Positions 44,621-53,811 of a DNA stretch of 64,000 nucleotides are shown here, piece after piece. The notes under the pieces are model-generated. The model was not told the origin of the DNA. It worked only from the letters and a program-made list of their open reading frames with translations, and searched no databases. Position numbers and translations under genes: made by a program. The stretch is from Pelagadaptatus aseana. Lineage in GTDB: Bacteria > Pseudomonadota > Gammaproteobacteria > Pseudomonadales > Cellvibrionaceae. The stretch spans positions 1-64,000 of the forward strand of contig BAABNI010000010.1 in NCBI GenBank assembly GCA_040365065.1. The letters are read 5' to 3'. Position 1 is the stretch's first letter. Each line of letters begins with the position of its first letter.

Positions 44621-45082
44621 ATGAAAAAGCTGTTGCTTATCGCCCACGCGCCTTCTGATAACACCCGAAACATGGTGAATGCCGTCGTATCAGGGGCAAA
44701 CAGTTATGAGTCTGAATGCGTCGAAATCCAGCACCTCCCTCCACTTGAGACCCAACCGGAAGATCTTCTTTCAGCTCAGGCCGTTATCCTCGGCACCACA
44801 GAAAATCTGGGCTATATGAGTGGCGCGCTTAAGGATATGTTTGACCGTTGCTACTACCCCTGCCTTGAACAAACCCAGGGACTGCCCTTCGCTTACTTTA
44901 TTCGAGCAGGTCATGACGGTACTGGCACACGCAGAGCAATAGACACCATCACCACTGGCCTGCGCTGGAAAACGGTACAGAAGCCTCTGATTTGTCGCGG
45001 TGATTTCCAACCGGAATTTCTGGAACAGTGTCAGGAGCTGGGGTTATCCATGGCAGCCAGTCTGGATGCAGGGATTATTTGA
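44621..45082 (+). CDS. Flavodoxin-like NADPH-dependent reductase family protein
   Basis: A 153-residue protein with a flavodoxin fold. The phosphate loop region is LLLIAHAPSDNTRNMVNAV, and the second FMN loop VILGTTENLGYMSGALKDMF resembles WrbA and other flavodoxin-like reductases. No membrane segment or Fe-S motif. It is divergent from comEC (88 bases) and convergent with the marC-like gene. Substrate unknown. Confidence 0.8.
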   Translation: MKKLLLIAHAPSDNTRNMVNAVVSGANSYESECVEIQHLPPLETQPEDLLSAQAVILGTTENLGYMSGALKDMFDRCYYPCLEQTQGLPFAYFIRAGHDGTGTRRAIDTITTGLRWKTVQKPLICRGDFQPEFLEQCQELGLSMAASLDAGII

Positions 45083-45114
45083 AACGGTTCTGAATTCAGA
45101 ACTCGGGATTGAGT

Positions 45115-45741
45115 TTAGCCGGCAAAAAACTGCTTGAGCCCTACCAACCCCATCTGAATACCAATGGTTACCAACAGCAAGCCTCCGATTCTGGAGATGC
45201 TGGCCATAATGGAAGGCTTGATTTTTTGAATGGCGCGACTGCCCCAAGTAAACGAAAGAAAAGCCACCAAGGCCACAATACCCACAGCAATCAATGCACT
45301 GAGGACCGGCTGGACCGCCTCCGGGTGAGCCACAATGGAAATGGTGGTAGCGATGGCCCCCGGGCCAGCAATCAATGGCAGGGTCAATGGAATAAACAGC
45401 GCGTCATTCTCTTCAGGTCCATCTTTGCGCACATTTTCACCCTGAGCGTGTGAACCCCCGCCACCAAATAACATCTCGCCACCCATAATCACAATGAGTA
45501 AACCACCGGTGATACGAAAGGCGTTCATATCGACACCAAGCAGTTCCAGTAATTGCCGACCAAATATGGCCGTGCCACCCAGCACCAAGAGAATATAGAA
45601 ACAGACCTTTACAGCAGCAGACTTGGTGCCCTGACCTGTGCCAGCGATGGCGTTATTGAAAAACAGCACCTTGACGGCATCGTATGGGGAGGTAATAACC
45701 AGCAGCGACACTGCAGAGCGAATCAAAAAGTCTATATCCAT
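45115..45741 (-). CDS. MarC-family integral membrane protein (UPF0056)
   Basis: A 208-residue protein with six hydrophobic segments. Family features include the first helix FLIRSAVSLLVITSPYDAVK, the GRQLLELLGVDMNAFRITGG stretch, and a second similar half with PLTLPLIAGPGAIATTISIV. MarC proteins are of unknown transport function; the link of E. coli MarC to multidrug resistance has been withdrawn. It stands alone between the flavodoxin-like gene and an MCP. Confidence 0.88.
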   Translation of the reverse strand: MDIDFLIRSAVSLLVITSPYDAVKVLFFNNAIAGTGQGTKSAAVKVCFYILLVLGGTAIFGRQLLELLGVDMNAFRITGGLLIVIMGGEMLFGGGGSHAQGENVRKDGPEENDALFIPLTLPLIAGPGAIATTISIVAHPEAVQPVLSALIAVGIVALVAFLSFTWGSRAIQKIKPSIMASISRIGGLLLVTIGIQMGLVGLKQFFAG

Positions 45742-45821
45742 GCACCACCCGACCCCAGTCTGTTAATGGATTGAGTGTAGCAGTGATATTCAGCAGCAGA
45801 CCCTGAATCGGTCACTGCAAA

Positions 45822-47018
45822 TCAAAACAGGTCGATATCGCCGTCCTGCATCGATTCCTGCTGTTTCGAAACGGAAATATGTTTGAAGTGACGCAAAACA
45901 TCGAGAAGCTCTTCAAACTTGGCTTGATTGAGTTCCTCAGAAGAACAAAAGGCTACCGACTCGGACATCAGCGAGCGGATGACATCGAAACGATCCACCA
46001 GCTGCTGAAGTTGCTGGATGGAAATGTCTTCAAACTGCAACTGTACAATGCTGTCTCCCACCATGCTGTCAATCTGAGCAGCGGCAGCAGAAACCAGCTC
46101 AGACCGTTGACTGGCGTCCTCTGCCAGCGCTTCAACATTCTTCCACATATCCGTGATCTGTTTCTGCGAATCGGCCTGTGCAGACACATCAAAATTGGTA
46201 ACAGTATCAATATTGTCCTTAACCGCCTCAATGTCACCCGACAGAGTGACAATAGACGTGCGAATCTGCTCACTGAACTCTTCTGTGCGACGGGATAAAT
46301 TTCTGACCTCATCGGCCACAACCGCAAACCCACGACCGGCCTCGCCAGCCCGGGCAGCTTCAATCGCAGCGTTAAGGGCCAGAAGATTGGTTTGGGCATT
46401 GATGTTGACGATATCGGTAAGCAGACCTTCGACTACCGCAACTTCATTGAGCATTGATTCAAAACGTTCGCTGGAAGTGCGCCCTGCCGTGTAAATTTCT
46501 TCGAGAGCGCTGATCATTGAGTGGATCACCTCATCGGACATTTCCGAATAGGTCTGCCCGCCCTCTTCAGCAGAACTCTCCGGGTGTGCCAGCTGCACCA
46601 GATTTGCCACCAGCTCATTGAGCTGCTCTTTCTGGACGGATGAGGCATCGCGCAAGCCAGTCAAACTGCCATTGAGCTTGCTACTGGCGTTACTGACCAC
46701 ACTTTTAACGTGATGGATATCTTCCAGAGTTTCATTTATCTGAACGTAGGTGACTCCGAAGACATCGCTCATATACTCCAGATCGGAGCGGATTGTAGCG
46801 ACCTCGGCCGCAACCTCCGATGAAATTGAGGCAGTCACTTCACCACCGTCATCCAGATACTCTCTGAGCGTCAAAGCACACAGAGAAACCAGCAGAGCCA
46901 TCATGGCGCCAATTTCTGAATCAGCAATAAAAAAGATGGCGGCAGCTCCGGCAGCTAATACCTGTACAACGATAAAAGGTTTTGGCTGTATACGTTTTTC
47001 TTCTGTCGCCAAGAACAT
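45822..47018 (-). CDS. Methyl-accepting chemotaxis protein without a periplasmic sensor
   Basis: A 398-residue receptor. Two closely spaced membrane segments (about residues 13-50) are joined by a tight turn, leaving no periplasmic ligand domain. The cytoplasmic part is a long coiled coil with the conserved hairpin tip INAQTNLLALNAAIEAARAG and GRGFAVVADEVRNLSRRT. After the coil comes IVQLQFEDISIQQLQQLVDR, which looks like the CheZ-type Q-x-F-(Q/E)-D-I segment. It ends acidic (DGDIDLF) with no CheR-tethering pentapeptide. Divergent from the AraC gene at 47230. Confidence 0.9.
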   Translation of the reverse strand: MFLATEEKRIQPKPFIVVQVLAAGAAAIFFIADSEIGAMMALLVSLCALTLREYLDDGGEVTASISSEVAAEVATIRSDLEYMSDVFGVTYVQINETLEDIHHVKSVVSNASSKLNGSLTGLRDASSVQKEQLNELVANLVQLAHPESSAEEGGQTYSEMSDEVIHSMISALEEIYTAGRTSSERFESMLNEVAVVEGLLTDIVNINAQTNLLALNAAIEAARAGEAGRGFAVVADEVRNLSRRTEEFSEQIRTSIVTLSGDIEAVKDNIDTVTNFDVSAQADSQKQITDMWKNVEALAEDASQRSELVSAAAAQIDSMVGDSIVQLQFEDISIQQLQQLVDRFDVIRSLMSESVAFCSSEELNQAKFEELLDVLRHFKHISVSKQQESMQDGDIDLF

Positions 47019-47229
47019 ACCCTCAAAAATGAAACGACCATTTCAGGTTAGACAATAATGCATCGACTGACACTTTATTCAGTCAATTACCAAGATAACG
47101 GCGGGTTCAGGTGATTCATTACCCCGCAATTTACTTATGGGGCAAAAATTCACGTATCATGGCCACAATTAAGGTTAATCTGGCTCTGCCGTACTTCTCG
47201 GCCCGCCTTTTTATAGCAACAGATCTTCT

Positions 47230-48246
47230 ATGGCAACCATTGGCACCCACTATATCCATACAGCGCTTGGCGGCGCCAAAGCCAGAGGGCTGGTCCCCCG
47301 CGATCTGATTCGCCAATGCCGGATCCCGGAAAAACCCCTGAACGACCCCAAGGCACGCATCGCCGTCCCCTTGGTGGCCAAGCTCTATGACCTGATTGCC
47401 AAGGAACTCAATGACGAATTTATGGGGTTTACCGAGCGCCCCTGCAAAGTTGGCACCTTCAATCTTATGGCCGAGTGGGTCTCCTACGGCGAGACACTGG
47501 AAGATCTGCTGACCCGCGGGATTCGTTTCTACAATCAGGTCACCGATGAAATCCAGATGTCACTTGAGTACGAGGGCGATCACGTCTATCTCACCAGTCA
47601 CTTTCGCCGTCAGGAGCTGGACTTTGAGCACTTTTTTATCGAGTACTGGCACGTTATCTGGCACCGATTTGCCAGCTGGTACATTGGCAAGCCTATCAAA
47701 TTACTGGCCGCCTATATCAACTACACCCCTCTCGACAGTGAAGAATTCCTGCTGTTATACCGCTGTCCGACCCACACCAAAAGCAAAGTAAATCGGTTGG
47801 TATTCCATCGCAGCTATCTGGAACAACCGCTGATCAAGAGCAAACAGGAACTGGAAGTATTCTTGCGGCGCGCCCCGATTGATCTGTTGACAATCCCGGG
47901 GGAAGACACCAGTTTATCTGCAAAAATCAACCAACTACTGGGGGATAAAGGCAGCGCCCGGCTGAGTTTCCCCAATTCGGCCGAACTGGCCAAAGAGCTG
48001 GAAATCAGCGAACAAACCTTAAGACGTCGCCTGTCCGAGGAAGGCACCAGCTACCAACAGATCAAAAACAACCTGCGCAGTGATCTGGCAGTCAAGTTGC
48101 TCGCCAACCGCAACCTGAGCATTGCCGAAGTGGCCAACCGTCTGGACTTCAGTGAACCGCGGGTCTTTACCCGCGCCTTCAAACAATGGACGGGCTACAC
48201 ACCCAAAGATTTCAGAGCGCAAAAGCAGATTAAATCCTATCGCTAA
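47230..48246 (+). CDS. AraC-family transcriptional regulator next to the propionyl-CoA module
   Basis: A 338-residue regulator with the same architecture as the one at 31451: an arabinose-binding-type N-domain (about 15-200) and a C-terminal double helix-turn-helix (LAKELEISEQTLRRRLSEEG and IAEVANRLDFSEPRVFTRAF). It is transcribed toward the carboxylase operon and ends 402 bases before it. Position makes it a candidate regulator of those genes, or of the divergent MCP 211 bases away. Confidence 0.9.
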   Translation: MATIGTHYIHTALGGAKARGLVPRDLIRQCRIPEKPLNDPKARIAVPLVAKLYDLIAKELNDEFMGFTERPCKVGTFNLMAEWVSYGETLEDLLTRGIRFYNQVTDEIQMSLEYEGDHVYLTSHFRRQELDFEHFFIEYWHVIWHRFASWYIGKPIKLLAAYINYTPLDSEEFLLLYRCPTHTKSKVNRLVFHRSYLEQPLIKSKQELEVFLRRAPIDLLTIPGEDTSLSAKINQLLGDKGSARLSFPNSAELAKELEISEQTLRRRLSEEGTSYQQIKNNLRSDLAVKLLANRNLSIAEVANRLDFSEPRVFTRAFKQWTGYTPKDFRAQKQIKSYR

Positions 48247-48648
48247 CCGCCTCGCTCAATCGACCGATTGCCTCCATCGTTAATTATTCCATCCAGATCA
48301 ATTAATGCTCGATTAATTCCTTGTTTTTCGCAGAAGAAACTATCCTTGATTGACCTTTTCGCGGATTTTTTTGCCAACTCGACTGTATCAAATAGACAAT
48401 GCATGAGCGGATTTGTGATATACAAATAATATTTTTTGTGAACTTTTGACACAAAATAAATACACAAAAACCATACTTATCAATAACTTAAAAACAATAG
48501 CTCAAGTTTTATATTATACTTATGTCGTGTTCACAACATAGACATTCACTTATAAGATGGCGCCACTTTCGAAGACCTGACCGACCAGACACTTTTTATA
48601 ATCGGCCAGATCCTTTACATCAACTCAACAGTTGGAACACTCAGAAGC
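48247..48648 (+). promoter_or_regulatory. AT-rich control region of the propionyl-CoA operon
   Basis: No gene is seen in these 402 bases. A TTGACA (48446-48451) lies within an inverted repeat TTTTGTG-N9-CACAAAA (48434-48456). A -10-like TATACT (48515-48520) directly precedes a near-perfect palindrome TATGTCGTGTTCACAACATA (48521-48540). The octamer TTGTGAAC occurs at 48436-48443 and, inverted, at 48529-48536. This looks like two operator sites flanking a promoter. The leader after it is about 120 bases. No cobalamin riboswitch features were recognised. Confidence 0.55.
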
Positions 48649-50328
48649 ATGACAAATTCAAACAAACCCAAAGCCTCCTTGGTCAACCCGTTTGATGACG
48701 CCAAAGAGATGGAATTCAGCATTCCCGGCCAGGCCTCCTATCAGCCCGGCCTGTATGAAGAAAACCTCAAGCACGGTTATGAATTGACGCAAAAACCTTT
48801 TAACGCCGCAGGGGTTAAAAACATCGAGCGTCAGCACGCCAAAAAGCGTATGACCATCTGGGAGCGTCTGAGCGTTCTGACCGACGAAGATCCACAGGTT
48901 TTGTACCAAAACTGGGGTAAAAACCTCGACGGTGCCTCACTGGTAACCGCCATTGTTAAAATCAACGGCCGCGATGTTGCGGTATACGGTCATGACTTCA
49001 CCGTTCGCGCTGGCTCCATGGACGCCACCAACGGCGGCAAATTGGCCCGCCTGTTTGAATTGGCCGGTAAGCGCAAGATTCCGCTGGTAGGCATGAACGA
49101 TTCGGCCGGTGCCTATGTACCTGCCGGTGTCGGTGGTCTGGACGGCTACGCTGAAGCCTTTACCGCCCTACGCAAGATTTCAGGTGTGGTGCCATCGATT
49201 ATGTGCATGTTCGGCTTTAACGCCGGTGGTGGTTCCTACCTGCCTCGCCAGGGCTCCTTCCTGATTCAGCCTAACGACACCTTCTTTGGCCTGACCGGCC
49301 CTGGCGTTGTGAAATCCGTACTGGGTGAAGACGTTACCGCCGATGAACTGGGTGGCCCGGGCGTACACAGTGCTACCGGTGTAACCGATTTTGTTGTGCC
49401 TGACGAAGTGGCTGCTCTGCGCAAAGTTAAAGAGCTGCTCAACTACCTGCCGAGCAACAACGCAGAACTGGCCCCACACCAGCCCTCTTCCGATCCCGCC
49501 GATCGCAAGACCTGGGACATCGACATTCTGTTGAAGAAAGCCTTTAACTCACCAAGCGGCTTCAACACCCCGCTGGATATCAGCATCATGATCCAGCAAC
49601 TGTGTGACCACGGTGACTTCCTGGAAATTCAGCCAGACCGCGCCCGCAACACCATCTGTGCCCTGGGCCGTATGAACGGTAACGTGATCGGCTTTGTGGC
49701 CAACAACTCCGCGGTGGATTCCGGTCAGATCGATATCGATGCCGCCTATAAGAACGCCCGTTTTATCCGCTTCTGTAACCTGTACAACATCCCCATCATT
49801 TTTATGGAAGATACCACCGGTTTCCGCCCGGGTACCGATCAGGAACACGGCGGTATCGTTCAGGCCGGTCGTGCCATGCTCGATGCCATTATCGACTTGC
49901 GTACTCCGCGCTTCCTGTTGATTGTGCGTAACGCCTTTGGCGGCGCCTACGCCTCCTACAATAACTACCCTACCGGTGCCGACTTTGTCTGTGCCCTGCC
50001 GTCCACCCGCGCAGCCGTTATGGGCCCGGCCGGTGTTGAATTCGTGTACAAAAAAGAGCTGAAAGAAATTCGCGGCACCGTTAAGGCACGCCTTAAAGCC
50101 GGTGACCCCGAAGCTGAAGTTATGGCTTGGCAAGCCGAGCAGGAAGCTGCCCTGAAACTGCGTTACGAAAAAGAACTGATGAATCCCGATGAAGCCTTGA
50201 GCCTGGGCTCCATCTCTCAAATTGTTATGCCTTCCGATTTGCGTGAAGTGCTGTGCAAACAAATGGACTTCCACCTGAGTCACTACACACCAGAGCCATT
50301 CAATGGTCCTCAGCGTGAGTTCCATTAA
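48649..50328 (+). CDS. Acyl-CoA carboxylase beta subunit (propionyl-CoA carboxylase type)
   Basis: Carboxyltransferase moving CO2 from carboxybiotin to an acyl-CoA, most likely propionyl-CoA given its neighbours. It has 559 residues with an N-terminal extension of about 40 residues before the usual domain. Oxyanion-hole glycines lie in MFGFNAGGGSYLP and in the second half RNAFGGAYASYNNY. The SAGAYVPAGVGGLDGYAEAF stretch binds the acyl-CoA. Codon choice is strongly biased to a few codons, suggesting high expression. First gene of the module. Confidence 0.9.
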   Translation: MTNSNKPKASLVNPFDDAKEMEFSIPGQASYQPGLYEENLKHGYELTQKPFNAAGVKNIERQHAKKRMTIWERLSVLTDEDPQVLYQNWGKNLDGASLVTAIVKINGRDVAVYGHDFTVRAGSMDATNGGKLARLFELAGKRKIPLVGMNDSAGAYVPAGVGGLDGYAEAFTALRKISGVVPSIMCMFGFNAGGGSYLPRQGSFLIQPNDTFFGLTGPGVVKSVLGEDVTADELGGPGVHSATGVTDFVVPDEVAALRKVKELLNYLPSNNAELAPHQPSSDPADRKTWDIDILLKKAFNSPSGFNTPLDISIMIQQLCDHGDFLEIQPDRARNTICALGRMNGNVIGFVANNSAVDSGQIDIDAAYKNARFIRFCNLYNIPIIFMEDTTGFRPGTDQEHGGIVQAGRAMLDAIIDLRTPRFLLIVRNAFGGAYASYNNYPTGADFVCALPSTRAAVMGPAGVEFVYKKELKEIRGTVKARLKAGDPEAEVMAWQAEQEAALKLRYEKELMNPDEALSLGSISQIVMPSDLREVLCKQMDFHLSHYTPEPFNGPQREFH

Positions 50329-50398
50329 TCAGCACAGACCACAACACATTAATTGACCTGAAGATTCTGAAGCTTCAGGAACAACGGAAAGAATTGAA

Positions 50399-53242
50399 AT
50401 GAATAGTACTAAAGACAACTACCTGAATAACCCCCTGATCCATCAGGACCGCCGCCTGGGCAATGCCAACAGCAACTGGGTTAAGAGCTTTGACTGCACC
50501 CATATGCGCCCGCTGATCATCTGCCGTGGCCCAATCCGCAAGGAAGCCATGGACGTTTTCGATGAAATGGGCATCAACGGTTACGGCATCCTCCTGTCTG
50601 AAAAAGACAGCATCACCTATCAAAACGCCCTGTCGCCCGAACTGCGCAAGCTGACCGACCCGTCTCGCGTACACCGTGTACCCGACTACACCGGTGCCGA
50701 CAAGGCCGAGCGTGCCGTACGCATTCAGCAGATCATTAACATTGCCAAGAGCAATGGCTATAACTCCATTTATGCCGGCTATGGCTTTATGTCAGAAGAT
50801 GCCGAGATGGTTGAGGCCATGGAAAAAGCCGGCCTGAACTTTATCGGCCCCTGTTCTTTCACCCAGAAGGCGGCGGGCATGAAAGATCAGGCCAAACGCA
50901 CCGCTCTGGAAACCGGCGTATCCGTTACCCCGGGCGTGAACAACGCCACCAGCCTGGCCCTGTTTGCCCGCTACGGCAAAGACGGTCTGGAAAAATGTGC
51001 CGCCGACAACAGCCTGAGCGTTGATTTTGGCGCCTGCAAAGACGACGAAGAAAAAGCTCTGGCCCTGCTGGCAGCCTCCTATGAAGCCGGCATCGACATT
51101 ATCGACGCTGCCGACATCGGTGCCGCTCTGCAGGTAGAAGCCAAGCGCATGCTGGCGGAGAAACCCAACAACCGCTTCCGCCTGAAAGCCATCGCCGGTG
51201 GTGGTGGTAAAGGTCAACGTATTCTGCAGTCCGCCAACTCCTACGAGGGCGCAACTCTGGAAGAAAAAGTCGAGAAAGCCGCTGAAAACGTACCTTCACT
51301 GGTACTGGAGTGTCTGATCGAGCTGAAAACCAATGGTGTGGGCGACAACAAAAACGTTCTGATCGAAATGAACATCGACACCACCCGTCACCAGGAAATT
51401 CAGGTTGTGGGTAACGGTGAATGGTGCATGACCATGGGCGGTCGTGACTGCTCCCTGCAAATGCACGAACAAAAACTGCTGGAAGTCTCCGTCACCAAAG
51501 AAGAACTGGAAGAAGCCATCGCAGTGGCTGAAAAAGCCGGCAAGCCTGCTGAAGTGGACCAGCTGAAGAAGGATCTGGATATCCTGCTGAAGATGGAGCA
51601 CGAAGGTGCCGTCTTCGGTGAAGCGGTAAAACTGGATTCTCTAGGTACCTTCGAGTGTATCGTTGACGGTGAAGCCCACTACTTCATGGAAATGAACACC
51701 CGTATTCAGGTAGAACACCGTGTCACCGAGCTGTGCTACGGCCTGACTTTCACCAACCCGGAAAACGCCAACGACAGTTTCAGTGTGGAATCTCTGGTTG
51801 AAACCATGGTTTTGATCGCCGCTCACGGCAAGCGTCTGCCCAAGCCTTCCCGCTTCCTGCGCAGCAAGGCTTCTGTTGAAGCCCGGATGAACGCCACCAA
51901 TCAGGCGCTGCAACCGCACGCTGGTGGCGTGATTGAAAACTGGTCCGACCCGATCGACGGTGAAATCCGTGACGATCAGGGCATCAGCATGCACAACCCG
52001 GATACTGATGTATTCATGAAGTACCATCTGGCCGGGGCCTACGATTCCAATATCGCCCTGCTGCTCAGTATTGGTGACGACCGCACCAAAACATACGAGC
52101 ACATGGCAGAAGTGCTGCGTGTGACCGATCTGCGTGGTAGTGATTTGGCCACCAATCTGGAGTTCCACTACGGTCTGGTTAACTGGTTCCTGGGCAATAA
52201 TATCAATGCCCGTCCAACCACCCGCTTTATCGTGCCTTACCTGACCGCTGTAGGTCTGCTGAAACAGGAAGCCAACAATCTGGATCTGAACTATGCCTAC
52301 CAGCAAGTCAGCCAGAAAGCGCTGGGCGCGGTAGATGACAAAGATGCCAAATCAGCCCTGCAAGCAGTGCTCGAACGCAAGCACATCCTGCTGACCCGAC
52401 CACTGCAGATGCTGCTGGATGAACCACACATGCTGGCCGGCTGGCTGTCTCTGTATCAGGACAAGTTCAGCATTGAAAATGGCAAGGTAAACTGGAAAGC
52501 CAATCCGATCCGCATCCTGGCCGACACCTATCATTTCCTGAACATGGACTACTGCGACAGCAAACCAGCAGCCGAAATGATCTGGGATCACGACAATGAG
52601 ATCATGACCCAGGCCATCGCCTTCTATGACGCACTGAAAGCCAAGCTGGGCATTGAGACCTATGCCGAAGTTGAAGCCGCTCTGGCCGGTGCAGCGCCTG
52701 CGGGCATTGATTCTGAGCAATGGATTCAGGCTCAGGCTGCCCATGCCGGTTATCAGGCTGGTAGCGAAATCATCGGAGTACTGCCCTTTATCGCGGAAGC
52801 CACCCAGTTCTTCGACTTGAAAGTAAATGAAGATCTCAGCATCCACATTCCGGACAGTCTGACCGATGAAGATCTGCAAACCGCCATGGCCAAGGTTCTG
52901 GTACCACCTCCGGTGGCCAAGTCCGATGAGATTCTGGCGCCAACCGGTGGCATGTTCTACTCCTGTGAGGCTCCGGGCATGCCGCCCTTTGTAGAAGAAG
53001 GCACCCACTTCGAAGCCGGCCAGCCTTTGTTCATCATCGAAGTTATGAAGATGTTCAACAAGATCAATGCGCCCTTCTCCGGCACCATTGACAAGATTCT
53101 GATCGAAGGTGACGGCACCATCATCAAGCAGGGTCAGCCACTCTACAAGATCACCCCGGACGAGAAGATCATTGTGGAAACACCGGAAGAAATAGCAGCG
53201 CGTCGTCAGGCGGCCACTGATAAGCTTCTGACAGCCATTTAA
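50399..53242 (+). CDS. Atypical biotin carboxylase/biotin carrier subunit of acyl-CoA carboxylase
   Basis: A 947-residue protein, about 250 longer than usual alpha subunits of propionyl-CoA carboxylase. It has a biotin carboxylase N-lobe (GYGFMSEDAEMVEAMEKAGL), an ATP-grasp region with the glycine loop AIAGGGGKGQR near residue 265, EMNTRIQVEHRVTEL, a long middle region without recognised motifs, and a biotinyl domain with biotin-accepting Lys884 in EVMKMF. Several usual motifs are altered, including the HPGYGFLSE box and the DCSLQMHEQK segment. An unusual insertion precedes the glycine loop. Pairing with the beta subunit upstream is inferred from adjacency. Confidence 0.82.
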   Translation: MNSTKDNYLNNPLIHQDRRLGNANSNWVKSFDCTHMRPLIICRGPIRKEAMDVFDEMGINGYGILLSEKDSITYQNALSPELRKLTDPSRVHRVPDYTGADKAERAVRIQQIINIAKSNGYNSIYAGYGFMSEDAEMVEAMEKAGLNFIGPCSFTQKAAGMKDQAKRTALETGVSVTPGVNNATSLALFARYGKDGLEKCAADNSLSVDFGACKDDEEKALALLAASYEAGIDIIDAADIGAALQVEAKRMLAEKPNNRFRLKAIAGGGGKGQRILQSANSYEGATLEEKVEKAAENVPSLVLECLIELKTNGVGDNKNVLIEMNIDTTRHQEIQVVGNGEWCMTMGGRDCSLQMHEQKLLEVSVTKEELEEAIAVAEKAGKPAEVDQLKKDLDILLKMEHEGAVFGEAVKLDSLGTFECIVDGEAHYFMEMNTRIQVEHRVTELCYGLTFTNPENANDSFSVESLVETMVLIAAHGKRLPKPSRFLRSKASVEARMNATNQALQPHAGGVIENWSDPIDGEIRDDQGISMHNPDTDVFMKYHLAGAYDSNIALLLSIGDDRTKTYEHMAEVLRVTDLRGSDLATNLEFHYGLVNWFLGNNINARPTTRFIVPYLTAVGLLKQEANNLDLNYAYQQVSQKALGAVDDKDAKSALQAVLERKHILLTRPLQMLLDEPHMLAGWLSLYQDKFSIENGKVNWKANPIRILADTYHFLNMDYCDSKPAAEMIWDHDNEIMTQAIAFYDALKAKLGIETYAEVEAALAGAAPAGIDSEQWIQAQAAHAGYQAGSEIIGVLPFIAEATQFFDLKVNEDLSIHIPDSLTDEDLQTAMAKVLVPPPVAKSDEILAPTGGMFYSCEAPGMPPFVEEGTHFEAGQPLFIIEVMKMFNKINAPFSGTIDKILIEGDGTIIKQGQPLYKITPDEKIIVETPEEIAARRQAATDKLLTAI

Positions 53243-53251
53243 TCTGATGTT

Positions 53252-53290
53252 GCGGCTCTGCTGGTATCAGTAAGAGCCGCTATTTTTATT
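53252..53290 (+). terminator. Rho-independent terminator after the biotin carboxylase gene
   Basis: GCGGCTCT (53252-53259) pairs with AGAGCCGC (53273-53280), followed by TATTTTTATT. It lies nine bases past the stop and should reduce read-through into the epimerase gene. Confidence 0.75.
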
Positions 53291-53328
53291 AGAGATACTT
53301 TTTAGAGATACATTCTTTGGAGAAAAAC

Positions 53329-53739
53329 ATGATCGTAGCACTGGATCATATCGCCATCGCCGTCCCCGATCTGGAAAAGGCCATCAAACGTTTTATGGAC
53401 GACTTCGGTCTGAACTACAAAGGCAGCGAAGACGTTGAGAGCGCCAAGACTAGCACCGCGTTCTTCCCGCTTCCCGAAACCAGTATCGAACTGGTTCACC
53501 CGCTCAACGGTGAAGGCCCGATTGCCGGCTACCTGGAGAAAAAAGGCGGCGGTTTGCACCACCTGTGTTTTCGCAGTGACGACATTGAAGCCGACGTGGC
53601 TCGCCTGCGAGAAAAAGGCTACCAGTTTCTGTCCGATGCGCCGTCCATGGGAGCCCACAACAGCAAGGTGATTTTTATTCACCCGAAAAGCTGTGATGGT
53701 GTATTGATTGAGCTGAATCAGCCGATGGGTGATCACTGA
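53329..53739 (+). CDS. mce: Methylmalonyl-CoA epimerase
   Basis: Interconverts (S)- and (R)-methylmalonyl-CoA between the carboxylase and the mutase. It has 136 residues from ATG 53329 (MIVALDHIAIAVPDLEKAIK), with TTGGAG seven bases upstream. It is a vicinal-oxygen-chelate protein with two beta-alpha-beta-beta-beta repeats. Metal ligands fit the histidine in LDHIAI, the glutamate in SIELVHPL, the histidine in GGLHHLCFR and the glutamate in VLIELNQP. Confidence 0.93.
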   Translation: MIVALDHIAIAVPDLEKAIKRFMDDFGLNYKGSEDVESAKTSTAFFPLPETSIELVHPLNGEGPIAGYLEKKGGGLHHLCFRSDDIEADVARLREKGYQFLSDAPSMGAHNSKVIFIHPKSCDGVLIELNQPMGDH

Positions 53740-53754
53740 TACATCACCCAACTG

Positions 53755-53811
53755 GATCCTTCGCTGGGCTCAGGATGATCAATTGTGTCATTCTGAGCCC
53801 ATCGAAGAATC
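53755..53811. repeat. Imperfect palindromic repeat with 24-base arms
   Basis: The left arm begins GATCCTTCGCTGGGCTCAGG (53755) and ends at 53778. The right arm TCATTCTGAGCCCATCGAAG (from 53788) ends at 53811. The arms match at 21 of 24 positions with a nine-base loop. The sequence resembles widely dispersed palindromes built on the words CTTCG and CTCAGGATGA found in many unrelated bacteria. It sits in the 204-base gap between epimerase and mutase. Confidence 0.7.

Noticed and set aside
48247..48648. Cobalamin riboswitch before the B12-dependent pathway
   Set aside because: No B12-box-like conserved core could be recognised, and the region is too AT-rich for the expected fold.
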